A stretch of 64,000 nucleotides of DNA from Pararhodobacter sp. (GTDB lineage: Bacteria > Pseudomonadota > Alphaproteobacteria > Rhodobacterales > Rhodobacteraceae): contig JAFIEK010000009.1 in NCBI GenBank assembly GCA_020832545.1, positions 1 through 64,000 of the forward strand. Direction: 5' to 3'. Shown in pieces: positions 10,687 through 22,530 of the stretch. The position numbers and the translations under genes were made by a program. The notes below the pieces were generated by a model, which saw only the letters and a list, made by a program, of their open reading frames with translations, had not been told where the DNA came from and ran no database searches. The first letter of the stretch is position 1, and each line of letters opens with the position of its first letter.

Positions 10687-10716
10687 AGCATAGGGGGTAT
10701 GGTGCATCCACTGCAA
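10687..10716 (-). promoter_or_regulatory. Candidate sigma70 promoter for rne (TTGCAG-N18-TATGCT)
   Basis: Minus strand TTGCAG (10711-10716), 18-nt spacer, TATGCT (10687-10692); implies a leader of about 350 nt. Confidence 0.4.
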
Positions 10717-10868
10717 TGGGAAAAATGCGCCGCCGGGGCGGGGGCTGCCTTCCGGCCGGGCGCAGAAGCGGGTTGTGCTGACCCCCGATCAACAAACCCG
10801 CCCTACCCTTTTGTTTTCAGTCACATTTCCTGATCAATAGGCCTGTGCACAATTGTGCGCCATATGCG

Positions 10869-12242
10869 TTAGATGTATTCACCCCGGCTAAGCCCGTATT
10901 TCGCCATTTTCTCGTTCAGAGTGCGGCGCGGCAGGCAAAGCTCTTCCATCACCGCCGCGATCGACCCCTTGTGACGGCGCATGGTGTTGTCGATCAGCGT
11001 GCGCTCGAACGCCTCGACATAATCCTTGAGCGGCTTGCCCTCCGTCGTCAGTGCGCCGCCGGCAGATTCGTTGTCAGCCATGACCAGCGACACCACCGAC
11101 CCCGCGCTTCGCCGGTTCTGCAAGACCGCCTGTTCGGCGATGGAAATGAGCTGGCGGACATTGCCCGGCCAGGGTGCCTGCAACAGATGCGCGGCATCCT
11201 GCGCGGACAGATCGGGCGCGGGGCAGCCGTATTCCTCGGCGAAATCGGTGGCATAGGAGTTGAAGAGCGCCAGAATATCCTCGCCGCGCATCCGCAGGGG
11301 CGGCAGGGTGATCTGCATGGCGGCCAGCCGGAAAAAGAGATCCGGGCGCAGCGCATCTTCCAGCGTGCGGCCCAAAGCATGCTGATTGCAGATCGCCACG
11401 ATCCGGGTGGCGGCGGGGCTGCCCTGTTCGTTGATGAAGGCCAGCAGACGGCCCTGAAGGACCGGGCTGAGCGCCTCGATATCCTCAATGCACAAGGTGC
11501 CGCCGCGCACCTCTTCGACCAGCGGCAGCCCCCCGCCCTCAACCGGGCCGAAAAGCCGTGCGGCCAGTCGCTCATCCTCTTCGCCGATGCAAGAAACCGA
11601 AATGAAACGCTTGCCCGCGCGTGGCCCCACGGCGTGCAATGCGTGGGCCACCAGCGTCTTGCCGGTGCCGGTTTCGCCATCGACCAGAACATGACCATCA
11701 GCCTGACCGTAATCGAGGATATCCTCGCGCAGGCGCACCATTTCGGGCGAATTGCCGACCAGACGGCGCATCAGGGTCTTGCCGTCCGCCAGTTCATGGC
11801 GCAGCGCGCGATTTTCCAGCGCCAGCGCGCGCGCCTTGACTGCATTGCGGGCCAGTTCGGTCATCCGTTCCGGATCAAACGGTTTTTCCAGAAAATCATA
11901 GGCTCCCAGCCGCATCGCCTCGACCGCCATGGGCACATCGCCATGACCGGTGATCAGGATCACCGGCAACGTCGAGTCCATCCCCATCAGCCGCTTCAGA
12001 AGCACCATGCCATCCATGCCCGGCATGCGGATATCGGTGATCACGGCACCCGGAAAATCAGGACCCAGCATGCGCAACGCCTCTTCGGCGCTGGCAAAGG
12101 TATCGGGCTGAAACCCCGAAAGCGACAACCACTGGCTGATCGACTGCCGCATATCCTGCTCATCGTCGATAACCACGATCCGCGCGGCGTGGCGTGTGGG
12201 TTCGCTTTCGCTCATGATTGACTCGGCTTCTGCGTTGTTCAT
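10869..12242 (-). CDS. dctD: DctD-like NtrC-family response regulator (receiver + AAA+ + Fis-type HTH)
   Basis: Receiver domain IVVIDDEQDMRQSI...VITDIRMPGMDG; Walker A GETGTGKT; PWPGNVRQL; adjacent to dctB; start could be 12242 or 12215. Confidence 0.8.
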   Translation of the reverse strand: MNNAEAESIMSESEPTRHAARIVVIDDEQDMRQSISQWLSLSGFQPDTFASAEEALRMLGPDFPGAVITDIRMPGMDGMVLLKRLMGMDSTLPVILITGHGDVPMAVEAMRLGAYDFLEKPFDPERMTELARNAVKARALALENRALRHELADGKTLMRRLVGNSPEMVRLREDILDYGQADGHVLVDGETGTGKTLVAHALHAVGPRAGKRFISVSCIGEEDERLAARLFGPVEGGGLPLVEEVRGGTLCIEDIEALSPVLQGRLLAFINEQGSPAATRIVAICNQHALGRTLEDALRPDLFFRLAAMQITLPPLRMRGEDILALFNSYATDFAEEYGCPAPDLSAQDAAHLLQAPWPGNVRQLISIAEQAVLQNRRSAGSVVSLVMADNESAGGALTTEGKPLKDYVEAFERTLIDNTMRRHKGSIAAVMEELCLPRRTLNEKMAKYGLSRGEYI

Positions 12243-12294
12243 CACTTTACTTTCGTTTCTGGTATTTTCAAATAGCGCTCGCTCAGGCCGTCTC

Positions 12295-14154
12295 TCAGGC
12301 CGCCGCGCCTTCGGCATCGGCCCAGAGCGGCAACACAATCTCAAACGCCGCCCCTCCTTCGGTCATGTTCTGCGCGGTCAGCCGCCCGCCATGGTCGGCG
12401 ATAATCCCGGATGAGATCGCCAGCCCCAGGCCAACCCCCTCGCCCGCCCGCTTCGAGGTGTAGAACGGCTCGAATATCTGGTCGATATCAACTATCCCGC
12501 CGCCATTGTCGCGCACTGTCAGGATGACGGTTTCGCCCTGCGACAGGATCAGGCTGATCTGCGGCGCGTTTACCGTGGCGGTGGCATCGACAGCGTTTCG
12601 CATCAGGTTGATGATCACCTGTTCCAGCCGCAGCCGGTCGCCCATAACCATCACCGGCACATTGGGCAAGGTGCGCTGCACCAGAACCCGGCGCTCGCGC
12701 AGGCGTGGCTCCATCATCGACAGTGCTTCGGCGACACAATCGCGCAGATCAAGGGGGGCAAAGGCATCGCCACCCTTGCGCGCGTAGGATTTCAACTGCC
12801 GGGTGATCGCGCCCATCCGGTCAATCAGGTCATCAAGACGCTGAAACGACACCAGCGCCTCTTCGGCGCGGCGACGGTTCAGCAGCAGCCGCGCACCCGC
12901 CAGATAAGTTTTCATCGCCGCCAGCGGCTGGTTCAGCTCATGGCTCACAGCCGCCGACATCTCGCCCAGAACGGCCAGTTTGGACGATTGCGCCAGCGTC
13001 TGTTCGGCCACAGTCAGGTCCTCCTGCGCTTTTTGCCGCGCCGCAATCTCACGTTGCAAACGCAGGTTGAGCTTGCGAAGTTCCACAGATTCCTGCTCGA
13101 ACGCCGCTGATTGTGACCAGGCACGGCGCGAAAACACGTAAAACAGCAATGCCAGAAGCAGCGCATAGCCCATGATGACAATGGCCAGAACACCGTTCAC
13201 CTGCTCGCGCACGCCATCAAAACGGGTGTAGGAAATCAGCTTCCAGCCCCGGTGACGCACCCGTGTCTCCGAACGCAGAACACCCACATTCGACACAAAG
13301 GTATCCGGCCCCCGCCCTGCCCAGTCAGCGGTGGCGCGCAGCGCGCGCAGGATGGCCGAGGGCGCATCGCGCAGCGCCAGTGCCTCTTCCTCGGTGCGCC
13401 CGCGCCAGCGCGGCTCGGTCGACAGGATGATCTGCCCCTCGCTGTCGGTCAGCGCAACGGCATCGGCAAAACCGGCCCAGGCGCGCTCAAACTTGGCCAG
13501 ATCCACCTCAACCGTGACTACCCCCAACAGCAACCCGCCCATACGCAGCGCCCGCGCAAAACCAAAGCCATAGCCGCCGCTGTCTCGCTCATGCACGGCA
13601 AAGATGGTGTCATTTGTCCGCCGCGCCTCGACAAAATAGGGCTCGGTAGAGCGGGTTACGCCCAGCCGGTTGCGGTCTGTTGCGCCGACCACTCGGCCCT
13701 GTGTGTCCAGCAGTTCGATCGAGGCTGCACCGACCTCGTTCTGAACATCCATCAGCACCTGCGAGATGGAGACATAGTTGGAGCTTTGCAACGCCTCGCG
13801 CAGCGCCGGATCGCGGGCCAGCAAGATCGGCACCACCTGCGTGCGCTGCAACTCAGATTCGATATTGCCGGAATAGAGCACCAACCGCAGTTCGGCCCGG
13901 TTGCGGGTATCGACGGTGAAGTTCTCGGTCAGCCAATCGTTAAGCACCCAGACCGAAGCCGCAGCCGCCAGCACCAGAAACCCGACAAAGAGCTTGCCCC
14001 AGATCGGCATGCCGCTGCGCAACCCGGGCTGCACGTCCGGATCCGCGCGCTTGCGCTGGCCACCGGCCGCTGGCGCCGGGCCAGAACGTGCTGGGCCAGA
14101 GCGGGCCGGGTCAGCGGCCGCTGGGCGCGGATTGGAGGTGAGATCGGTGCTCAT
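12295..14154 (-). CDS. dctB: DctB-like sensor histidine kinase
   Basis: Periplasmic sensor region, H-box AAVSHELNQPLAAMKTYL, N box NLMRNAVDA, G box GVGLGLAIS. Confidence 0.82.
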   Translation of the reverse strand: MSTDLTSNPRPAAADPARSGPARSGPAPAAGGQRKRADPDVQPGLRSGMPIWGKLFVGFLVLAAAASVWVLNDWLTENFTVDTRNRAELRLVLYSGNIESELQRTQVVPILLARDPALREALQSSNYVSISQVLMDVQNEVGAASIELLDTQGRVVGATDRNRLGVTRSTEPYFVEARRTNDTIFAVHERDSGGYGFGFARALRMGGLLLGVVTVEVDLAKFERAWAGFADAVALTDSEGQIILSTEPRWRGRTEEEALALRDAPSAILRALRATADWAGRGPDTFVSNVGVLRSETRVRHRGWKLISYTRFDGVREQVNGVLAIVIMGYALLLALLFYVFSRRAWSQSAAFEQESVELRKLNLRLQREIAARQKAQEDLTVAEQTLAQSSKLAVLGEMSAAVSHELNQPLAAMKTYLAGARLLLNRRRAEEALVSFQRLDDLIDRMGAITRQLKSYARKGGDAFAPLDLRDCVAEALSMMEPRLRERRVLVQRTLPNVPVMVMGDRLRLEQVIINLMRNAVDATATVNAPQISLILSQGETVILTVRDNGGGIVDIDQIFEPFYTSKRAGEGVGLGLAISSGIIADHGGRLTAQNMTEGGAAFEIVLPLWADAEGAAA

Positions 14155-14211
14155 GCGCCCAATCTACGCCTGCGCGTGTTCCGGCTCAAGCGGCGCGGCA
14201 ACGGCGTGTGA

Positions 14212-14880
14212 TCACGTCAGCGCCATGGCGCTCATCAATCCGCTGAACAATGCCCGGCCATCGGTGCCGCCATGCACCGGCGAAATCGCCCGCTCAGGGT
14301 GCGGCATCATACCCAGAACCCGGCGATTGGCCGACAGGATACCGGCAATGTCATCCACCGAACCGTTGGGCGTCTGCGCATAACGAAAGGCCACACGCCC
14401 TTCGGCCTGCAGGCGCGCCAGGGTCTCGGGATCGGCCTGATAGTTGCCGTCATGATGGGCAACCGGAATGGTGATAGATTGATCCGGCGCATACTCGCGG
14501 GTGAAAGCACTGTCGGTCGTTGCAACCTTTAGCGTCACGGGCTTGCAGATGAACTTCAGCCCGGCGTTGCGCATCAGGGCACCGGGCAACAGACCGGTCT
14601 CAAGCAGAACCTGAAAGCCGTTGCAGATACCCAGCACATAGCCCCCACGCCCTGCAAATTCGACCACCGCACGGGCGATGGGCGAGCGCGCGGCGATGGC
14701 ACCGCAGCGCAGATAATCGCCAAACGAAAAGCCGCCGGGAAGGCCCACGACGTCAGTACCCTCGGGCAGTTCGGCGTCTTTGTGCCAGACGCGGGTGACC
14801 TGTGCGCCCGCTGCCGCAAAAGCGACAGCCAGATCGCGGTCACAGTTAGACCCGGGAAAGGTGATGACAGCCGCTTTCAT
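14212..14880 (-). CDS. purQ: Phosphoribosylformylglycinamidine synthase subunit PurQ
   Basis: 222 aa; [21 protein letters not shown], catalytic [10 protein letters not shown]. Confidence 0.95.
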   Translation of the reverse strand: MKAAVITFPGSNCDRDLAVAFAAAGAQVTRVWHKDAELPEGTDVVGLPGGFSFGDYLRCGAIAARSPIARAVVEFAGRGGYVLGICNGFQVLLETGLLPGALMRNAGLKFICKPVTLKVATTDSAFTREYAPDQSITIPVAHHDGNYQADPETLARLQAEGRVAFRYAQTPNGSVDDIAGILSANRRVLGMMPHPERAISPVHGGTDGRALFSGLMSAMALT

Positions 14881-14973
14881 GCGTGCCTCCTGCCTGAATG
14901 CCTGCGCGTTCCATAGCGCGGGCGCGCGCGCCTGTGAAGCCGCAATGCAGCAAAAAGCGCGCGCGCCACGGGC

Positions 14974-16026
14974 TCAGAGCGCCTGCCAGAGCTGAAACGC
15001 CAGCCCCAGTGCAAAAGCCCCGCCCAGCGACAGCGCCACATAAAGCACAAAGACCCGCGGTTTGACCAAGGCCCAGACCGCGATCGCCGCCGGTATCGAG
15101 GTCACGCCGCCCGCCACCAGAAACGCCATCCCCGCCCCCGGTGCCATGCCCTGCGCGATCAGCCCGCCAACCAGCGGCAAGGCTGCATAGCCATTAAGAT
15201 AGGCCGGAACCCCCACCAGCGTGGCCGTCAGGATTGGGGCCAGCCCCTCGCCGCCCAGCACGGCTGTCACGGCCTCGGCAGGAATATAGCGCAGCATCAG
15301 GCTTTCCAGGATGAAAGCCAGTACCAGCCATTGCAGCAGGAAGACCGCGATCGTGGCCGCGTCGGTGCGAAATTTGGCAAGCCGCGCCCCGTCCTGCCAG
15401 AACCGCCAGACCACAGGTTTGGGCGCGCGGACCTTCGCACCGCCGCAACCACCGTTCCCGATGCCCTCACGCAGTGGCTCAGCCAACCCACCTGCCCGAA
15501 TGGTCAGATGCACCACCCATCCACCCAAAAGCCCCAGCGCAATGGCGGCAAGTGTCTTGGCCACGGCAAACTCCAGCCCCAGCACGCCCGCCGTCAACAA
15601 GAACATCGACGGGTCCATGATGGGCGAGGCCAGCCAGAAGGCCATGACCGGCGCCAGCGGCACACCCACCGCCAGAAGTGCCGCAATCAACGGGATCACC
15701 CCGCACGAGCAAAACGGCGACAACGCCCCCGCCAATGCGCCAAACAGGATCATCGCGGCAGGGGCGCCTGTAAAGGCGCGCGCGATCAGCGCATCGGCCC
15801 CCGTGGCCCCGGCCCAGCCCGCGAACAGGATCGACAGCAACAAGAACGGCGCAATCGACCCCAGCGCTGTTACCGCAAAGGTCGCTGAGCGCCCGGCCTG
15901 CGCAGGTTCAACCAGCGCGACCACCGCCAGTACCAGCACCGATGCCAGCCAGACCCTGCCCCGCCGCCAGATGCCGGCGAGCATCGCGCCCCGTTGTGGC
16001 GTCTGTATCGAAGAAAGTTCCGCCAT
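14974..16026 (-). CDS. Permease of the ArsP / SO_0444-type (DUF318) family
   Basis: Multi-TM protein with SPFCSCGVIPLIAALLAVGVPLAPVMAFWLASPIMDPSMF; adjacent to arsR-type gene. Confidence 0.75.
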   Translation of the reverse strand: MAELSSIQTPQRGAMLAGIWRRGRVWLASVLVLAVVALVEPAQAGRSATFAVTALGSIAPFLLLSILFAGWAGATGADALIARAFTGAPAAMILFGALAGALSPFCSCGVIPLIAALLAVGVPLAPVMAFWLASPIMDPSMFLLTAGVLGLEFAVAKTLAAIALGLLGGWVVHLTIRAGGLAEPLREGIGNGGCGGAKVRAPKPVVWRFWQDGARLAKFRTDAATIAVFLLQWLVLAFILESLMLRYIPAEAVTAVLGGEGLAPILTATLVGVPAYLNGYAALPLVGGLIAQGMAPGAGMAFLVAGGVTSIPAAIAVWALVKPRVFVLYVALSLGGAFALGLAFQLWQAL

Positions 16027-16028
16027 GT

Positions 16029-16047
16029 CTATATCTCCGGTTTTATA
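16029..16047. promoter_or_regulatory. Shared motif copy upstream of permease (CTATATCTCCGGTTTTATA)
   Basis: 17/19 identical to the motif at 16422-16440. Confidence 0.5.
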
Positions 16048-16069
16048 GTTTCTTCTTCCCAAAAAAAAC

Positions 16070-16408
16070 TCAGCCCGCGCTGGCCCCGCTCTGCTCAGCC
16101 GTGACGCAGACACCCACGCAGCATTCTTCGCTCAGGAAACCGATCATACGCCTCATAGCGGCATAATCAGCGCGATTGAGCACCTCGCGCCCGCGCTTTT
16201 CCTGAACCACCAACCCTGCGCCCACCAGCGCATTCAGATGGTGCGCCAAGGTCGAGGGCGCCAGCCCCAGATGCGCGCCGATGTCACCTACAATCAACCC
16301 CTCCTCCCCCGCCCGCACCAGTAAGCGAAAGATCGAAAGGCGGGCGTCATGCCCCAGCGCCGCAAGCGCTGCCACTGTGGCCGGGAACTGAGGGTCACTC
16401 TGGGTCAT
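16070..16408 (-). CDS. ArsR-family winged-helix regulator
   Basis: 112 aa; HTH IGAHLGLAPSTLAHHLNALVGAGLV; C-terminal ECCVGVC cysteine cluster. Confidence 0.85.
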   Translation of the reverse strand: MTQSDPQFPATVAALAALGHDARLSIFRLLVRAGEEGLIVGDIGAHLGLAPSTLAHHLNALVGAGLVVQEKRGREVLNRADYAAMRRMIGFLSEECCVGVCVTAEQSGASAG

Positions 16409-16421
16409 GACACAAACATAA

Positions 16422-16440
16422 CTATATTTCCGGTTTTGTA
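16422..16440. promoter_or_regulatory. Shared motif copy upstream of arsR-type gene (CTATATTTCCGGTTTTGTA)
   Basis: 17/19 identical to the motif at 16029-16047. Confidence 0.5.
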
Positions 16441-16455
16441 AATGCGTTTATCTGA

Positions 16456-17115
16456 TCAGACTGGTTCAGCCTCCCGCGCCCGCATCATCGCCTGAAAGGC
16501 CGGGCGCGCCTGACACCGGGCCATCCAGTCCCGGACCATGTCGAACGGGGCCAGCGCAGGCGCATGGCCCTGAGCGTAGCGCAGACACTCCGCCAGCGCG
16601 ATATCGGCAGTGGTGAAGCGCCCACCGACCAGCCACTCATGTCCCGTCAGATGCGCATCGATGCGCGCCAGCGGCCGGGCCAGTGCCTCGGTTGATGCGG
16701 CCATCCTGGCTTTGCCCGCGTCGGTTGTGGCCTCTCCGCGCATATGGGTGAACAGCAGATCCAGCGCCGGGGCTTCCACCCCGGTTCCCGCAAGGAACGC
16801 CCATTGCAGCGCCTCACCTTCCTCGGACAGATCGCGCGGCCCCAGATCGCCGCCATATCTGCGCCCCAGATACAGCGTCATCGCCAGCGACTCGGTCAGG
16901 ACCAGCCCGCCATCGACCAGCGCCGGTATCTGACCCAGCGGATTAACCTTCAGAAAGGCCGGTGAGGCAGTGTTGAACGGTGCTTGCGCTGATGCAGGAT
17001 CGGGCAGCCGATAGGCCTGAATTACTGGCTCATGCGTAAAATCAACGCCGGCTTCTGTCAGCAGCCACCAGGGCCGCGATGCACGCGAACGCAGACATCC
17101 ATAAAGCGTAATCAT
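16456..17115 (-). CDS. Glutathione S-transferase family protein
   Basis: 219 aa; N-terminal thioredoxin-like RASRPWWLLTEAGV, VNPLGQIPALVDGGLVLTESLAMTLYL. Confidence 0.88.
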   Translation of the reverse strand: MITLYGCLRSRASRPWWLLTEAGVDFTHEPVIQAYRLPDPASAQAPFNTASPAFLKVNPLGQIPALVDGGLVLTESLAMTLYLGRRYGGDLGPRDLSEEGEALQWAFLAGTGVEAPALDLLFTHMRGEATTDAGKARMAASTEALARPLARIDAHLTGHEWLVGGRFTTADIALAECLRYAQGHAPALAPFDMVRDWMARCQARPAFQAMMRAREAEPV

Positions 17116-17228
17116 AAGGGGCCTCCCTTTCCGGTTCCGGCTTCGGTTCCGGTCAGGCTAGCCCAGCCACAACAAGCAGCAAGCGCAAACTTGCGTTGCA
17201 CATACAGGCGAAACCGAATCAAGGAAAA

Positions 17229-17303
17229 TGGTGGGCGATAACGGATTTGAACCGCTGACATCTTCGATGTGAACGAAGCGCTCTACCGCTGAGCTAATCG
17301 CCC
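17229..17303 (-). tRNA. tRNA-Val(CAC)
   Basis: Minus strand GGGCGATTAGCTCAGCGGTAGAGCGCTTCGTTCACATCGAAGATGTCAGCGGTTCAAATCCGTTATCGCCCACCA; complete cloverleaf with encoded CCA. Confidence 0.95.
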
Positions 17304-17395
17304 CACGCGGCGTTCTTTAGCGCCCTGCGTGGGGCGGCGCAAGAGGGGACGATACATTTTCGGGCAAGCCCTGCGCACCCCTGTCAGATGTGAAA

Positions 17396-17419
17396 AGACC
17401 CGCCATCGCTGGCGGGTCT
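17396..17419 (-). terminator. Intrinsic terminator of lon
   Basis: AGACCCGCCA-GCGA-TGGCGGGTCT followed by TTTC. Confidence 0.75.
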
Positions 17420-17442
17420 GTCACAAAGACACTGTGTCGCTA

Positions 17443-19851
<2,409 letters not shown>

Positions 19852-19910
19852 CCTACCTCAACTCTTCCTTGCGGGCTGCATGCCGTAGAGCGTGCCCCGG
19901 ACACGCCTAT

Positions 19911-19939
19911 ATCTGGGGCATACCGGTCCTGAATTCAAC
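19911..19939 (-). promoter_or_regulatory. Candidate sigma32 (RpoH) promoter of lon
   Basis: Minus strand GTTGAAT-N14-CCCCAGAT. Confidence 0.5.
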
Positions 19940-20024
19940 TCTCCGCAGGCATCGGTATGTTTCCGGTCTGTGGCAAATCTTTGACCTGACGGGGGGATTT
20001 TCTCGGCACAGGCACCCATGGTTA

Positions 20025-21161
20025 TCAATCCGTCAACAAAGCGGCAGCCAGTCCCGTGCGACGCCAACGGTGCAGCAGGTCGGCCCCGCAAGCCGCCGAA
20101 CCCGTCAGACCGAAGGGGTGCGGGCCAATGTCGGTGACACCCAGCGCGCCCAGTGCGGCGGTGCCGTCACCGCCAAAAACATGGCCCGCACTGAACACCG
20201 CCAGTTCGTCAATCAGCCCGGCCTGCATCAGACTGGCGGCCAGCCCGCCGCCGCCCTCGCAAAACAGCCGGGTGATGCCGCGCGCGCCCAGACGGCGCAG
20301 CGCGTCGGCCATGTCCAGCCGTCCCATGGCGTCCAGCCCGCAAGGGATCAGTTCGGCACCTGCGCGCTCCCAGTCGCGCCGCGCGCCACCCGGGGCTTTC
20401 GGGCCATGCAGCATCCACACCGGGGCCGCGCCTGCGCTGCGCCCCAACCGACCGCTGGCCGCAACCCCCAACCGGCTGTCGGCCACCAGCCGCACCGGCT
20501 GATGCGCCACACCCAGGTCACGCACCCGAAGATCGGGGTCATCGGCGCGCGCGGTGCCCGCGCCGACGATCACCGCGTCATGGCTGGCCCGCATCTGATG
20601 CACCCGCCGCCGCGCCTGAGAGCCAGTGATCCAGCGGCTCGCGCCCGAGGCCGTGGCGATCCGCCCGTCCAGCGTCAGTGCCAGCTTCAGCGTCACCATG
20701 GGCCGCCCGTGGCGGATGCGCATCAGGAAACCGGCATTGGCCAGCGCCGCCGCCTCGGCCTCTACCCCTTCCTCCACCGCAACACCGGCGGCGCGCAACA
20801 TCGCATGGCCCTTTCCGGCCACGCGCGGGTCAGGGTCGGTCACTGCGGTGACAACCCGCACCACCCCTGCCGCGATCAGCGCATTGGCGCAGGGCGGCGT
20901 CTTGCCGGTGTGGGCGCAGGGCTCCAGGCTGACATAGGCTGTGGCGCCGCGCGCCGCCGCACCGGCCCGAGCCAGCGCGCAGACCTCGGCATGTGGCCGT
21001 CCGCCGGGCTGCGTCCAGCCGCGCCCGACAATCACGCCCGCGCGCACGATCACACAGCCCACCGCCGGGTTAGGCCAGACCCGGCCCTGCCCGCGCCGCC
21101 CCAGATCGATGGCCAGACGCATGAACCGGCTGTCGGCTCCTGTGCTCATCGCGGCCGTCAC
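20025..21161 (-). CDS. ribD: Bifunctional diaminohydroxyphosphoribosylaminopyrimidine deaminase / reductase RibD
   Basis: HAEVCALARAG...SLEPCAHTGKTPPC deaminase motif; C-terminal reductase domain. Confidence 0.93.
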   Translation of the reverse strand: MTAAMSTGADSRFMRLAIDLGRRGQGRVWPNPAVGCVIVRAGVIVGRGWTQPGGRPHAEVCALARAGAAARGATAYVSLEPCAHTGKTPPCANALIAAGVVRVVTAVTDPDPRVAGKGHAMLRAAGVAVEEGVEAEAAALANAGFLMRIRHGRPMVTLKLALTLDGRIATASGASRWITGSQARRRVHQMRASHDAVIVGAGTARADDPDLRVRDLGVAHQPVRLVADSRLGVAASGRLGRSAGAAPVWMLHGPKAPGGARRDWERAGAELIPCGLDAMGRLDMADALRRLGARGITRLFCEGGGGLAASLMQAGLIDELAVFSAGHVFGGDGTAALGALGVTDIGPHPFGLTGSAACGADLLHRWRRTGLAAALLTD

Positions 21162-21240
21162 CCTTTCATGTGGTTATACTAAATCCCCGGAACGCGGTCC
21201 GTGTGTGTGAAAGGGGGCGCGCACAGCCCCCCCGCCCGCA

Positions 21241-21708
21241 TCACTCTTCAGTGGGGCCCTGGGGCCGCAGCTCTGATACGAACTTATCGAAATCATCGGC
21301 GGCCTGGAAGTTCTTGTAAACGCTGGCAAAACGCACGTAACCCACGGTATCGATCCGCGCCAGAGTCTCCATCACGATCTCGCCGATGGTGCGCGACGGG
21401 ATATCGGTCTCGCCCATCGACTCCAGCCGCCGGACAATACCTGACAGCATCTGGTCAATCCGCTCTGGCTCGATCGGGCGCTTCTGCATCGCAATGCGCA
21501 CCGAACGCTCCAATTTGTCGCGATCAAACGGTTCGCGCCGACCTGAGGATTTCACCACAACCAGATCGCGCAACTGCACTCGCTCATAGGTGGTAAAGCG
21601 CCCACCACAGGCCGGACAGAAGCGGCGACGACGAATGGCGACATGGTCCTCGGCGGGCCGGGAATCCTTGACCTGGGTATCGACATTTCCGCAAAACGGA
21701 CAGCGCAT
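21241..21708 (-). CDS. nrdR: Transcriptional repressor NrdR
   Basis: 155 aa; [43 protein letters not shown]. Confidence 0.96.
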   Translation of the reverse strand: MRCPFCGNVDTQVKDSRPAEDHVAIRRRRFCPACGGRFTTYERVQLRDLVVVKSSGRREPFDRDKLERSVRIAMQKRPIEPERIDQMLSGIVRRLESMGETDIPSRTIGEIVMETLARIDTVGYVRFASVYKNFQAADDFDKFVSELRPQGPTEE

Positions 21709-21843
21709 GACCTCTCCCTCGGGGTGGCGACCGGGTTTTCCACAGGGACTATAGGGTCACCGCCACAGATTGGGTAGGGGAAAAAACTGCCCCCCAGATC
21801 AAGCGCCCGGGCTGTTGCCCGGCAGACTCACCTGCGGCACAGG

Positions 21844-22272
21844 TCAGTTGACAACCACCACCCGCATGTTCGCCGTGCCCTCTTCCTGCGTCATGGCAAA
21901 GAGCACGCGCGCGTTGTCCGGGTGCAGCCGCACGCAGCCAGCGCTTGCCGGGCGGCCCAGGCGGCTGATCTGATCGGTGCCGTGGATCGCGTAGTGGCCG
22001 CTATAGAAAATGGAATAGGGCATGGGTGCATTGTTGTAACGGCTGGAGCGGTGGTTGCGTGACAGCCATTGCGCGGTCCAGTTGCCCGTGGGCGTGATTC
22101 TTCCCGCGCGTGCCGTAGAGACGGGCCATTCGTACAACAACTGGCCATCGCGGTAGACATGCATGGTCTGCGTACTGATCGACACGCGCGCCACAATCCT
22201 GTCGGCCAGCGCCGCGCCGGGCATCGCCGCAAGCGCGAGGGCGGCCAACAGGGCCGGAACAAACAGCCTCAT
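21844..22272 (-). CDS. L,D-transpeptidase (YkuD family)
   Basis: Signal peptide; SIFYSGHYAIHGTDQISRLGRPASAGCVRLHPDNA. Confidence 0.9.
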   Translation of the reverse strand: MRLFVPALLAALALAAMPGAALADRIVARVSISTQTMHVYRDGQLLYEWPVSTARAGRITPTGNWTAQWLSRNHRSSRYNNAPMPYSIFYSGHYAIHGTDQISRLGRPASAGCVRLHPDNARVLFAMTQEEGTANMRVVVVN

Positions 22273-22530
22273 CCGAACCCCCGAACAGACGAACCGACAA
22301 TGAATTCAACCGCCGGAAACCCGCTCGGCAGCAACCCGCCAATGTTGCGCAACCGCCTGTCAACGAGTCAAGAAAATTGCGCCGCCCGGCCTGAGCACGC
22401 AAGGGCAATGTGAACCGGTCATTGACGCAACGTCAACGCTGGGCGATCATCACCTCATATGCAGGCGCCGCCTGCGCGGTGGCGCCCCTCGCCGGATCAG
22501 CCCGGCGATCACCTACGGGAGGGGACAGGC

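Noticed and set aside
10845-12221. 458-aa plus-strand ORF antisense to dctD
   Set aside because: Composition typical of antisense frames; DctD receiver, AAA+ and HTH motifs lie on the other strand.
17355-17385. Possible decayed repeat copy (GATACATTTTCGGGCAAG) beside tRNA-Val
   Set aside because: Match restricted to about 12 bp; not distinguishable from chance.
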